Assembly (NCBI GenBank): GCA_009778865.1
Contig: WRFJ01000012.1
Location: forward strand, 1-12,439
Reading direction: 5' to 3'
Length of the DNA: 12,439 nt
DNA from: Chloroflexota bacterium
GTDB taxonomy: Bacteria; Chloroflexota; Dehalococcoidia; Dehalococcoidales; WRFJ01
Part shown: one piece after another, positions 12,360-12,439 of the stretch
How the letters are laid out: every line of letters begins with the position of its first letter
Position numbering within the stretch: position 1 is the first letter of the stretch
Notes under the pieces: model-generated
Databases searched by the model: none
What the model was told of the DNA's origin: nothing
What the model saw: only the letters and a program-made list of their open reading frames with translations
Position numbers and translations under genes: made by a program

Positions 12360-12436
12360 GGTGGGTGTGGCCTAGCGGTTAGGGCGTCAGGTTGTGGCCC
12401 TGAAGGTCGTGGGTTCAAGTCCCATCACCCACCCCA
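12360..12436 (+). tRNA. tRNA-His (GTG anticodon)
   Basis: The complete cloverleaf is present. The acceptor stem GTGGGTG (12361-12367) pairs with CACCCAC (12426-12432), with the His-specific extra G at 12360 opposite C73 (12433). CCA is encoded at 12434-12436. The anticodon stem TCAGG/CCTGA encloses the loop TTGTGGC with anticodon GTG at 12394-12396. The T arm is GTGGG-TTCAAGT-CCCAT with one G-T pair. The D arm begins GCCTAGCGGTTAGGGC. Confidence 0.97.
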
Positions 12437-12439
12437 TTG

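Noticed and set aside
1..12439. CRISPR arrays, insertion sequences, integrase or phage genes, and toxin-antitoxin pairs.
   Set aside because: No repeated unit with regular spacing, no transposase or recombinase motif and no matching gene pair was seen. The tRNA-His at the right edge could be an integration site, but only 3 bases follow it.

Overview
The window reads as a stretch of chromosome from an AT-rich anaerobic bacterium. The best guess is a Chloroflexota member near the Dehalococcoidia. The guess rests on gene content: an oxygen-sensitive sulfide-assimilation (homocysteine) operon otherwise best known from methanogens, a bacterial NrpR-type regulator, a non-FtsZ tubulin-superfamily GTPase, a hypoxanthine-DNA glycosylase of the archaeal/anaerobe type, and a lone cobyric acid synthase. 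The promoters have bacterial -35/-10 form. The taxonomic call is inference; no rRNA or classical marker gene is present.

Layout. Positions 1-1600: a divergent ribulose-phosphate 3-epimerase homologue (-) and an unrecognised 233-residue soluble protein (+) share back-to-back promoters. A 30-bp perfect palindrome then acts as the terminator between convergent genes. Positions 1597-2890 (-): a MarR regulator overlaps a DegV fatty-acid-binding protein. Positions 3038-5409 (-): a three-gene operon (COG1900/DUF39, NIL plus 2x[4Fe-4S], UPF0280/COG2122) for making homocysteine from aspartate semialdehyde and sulfide. Positions 5515-6027 (+): hypoxanthine/uracil-DNA glycosylase, convergent with a one-base gap to a CetZ/FtsZ-like protein (6029-7183, -). 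Positions 7301-8338 (+): TatD-family nuclease followed by a 72-residue membrane-anchored coiled-coil protein. Positions 8369-9001 (-): endonuclease III, divergent from cobQ (9103-10641, +) across a palindrome. Positions 10745-11764 (-): NrpR-like regulator. Positions 11987-12274 (+): stand-alone Smr-like protein. Positions 12360-12436 (+): tRNA-His(GTG) with encoded CCA.

How the genes fit together. Two themes recur. The first is anaerobic metabolism and its control: sulfide to homocysteine, corrinoid salvage (CobQ would feed methionine synthase or other corrinoid enzymes) and a nitrogen-type regulator. The second is nucleic-acid maintenance: HDG glycosylase, Nth, TatD and Smr. The four maintenance genes all appear to start translation at or within about 3 nt of the transcription start (leaderless), while most metabolic genes have a clear Shine-Dalgarno sequence. 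A TGTTAnAAT extended -10 element occurs upstream of four separate genes. No stretch longer than 300 bases lacks a gene. No mobile element, CRISPR array or phage gene was seen. The window looks like ordinary, compact, mostly mono- or bicistronic chromosome with several unusual lineage-specific proteins rather than a genomic island.
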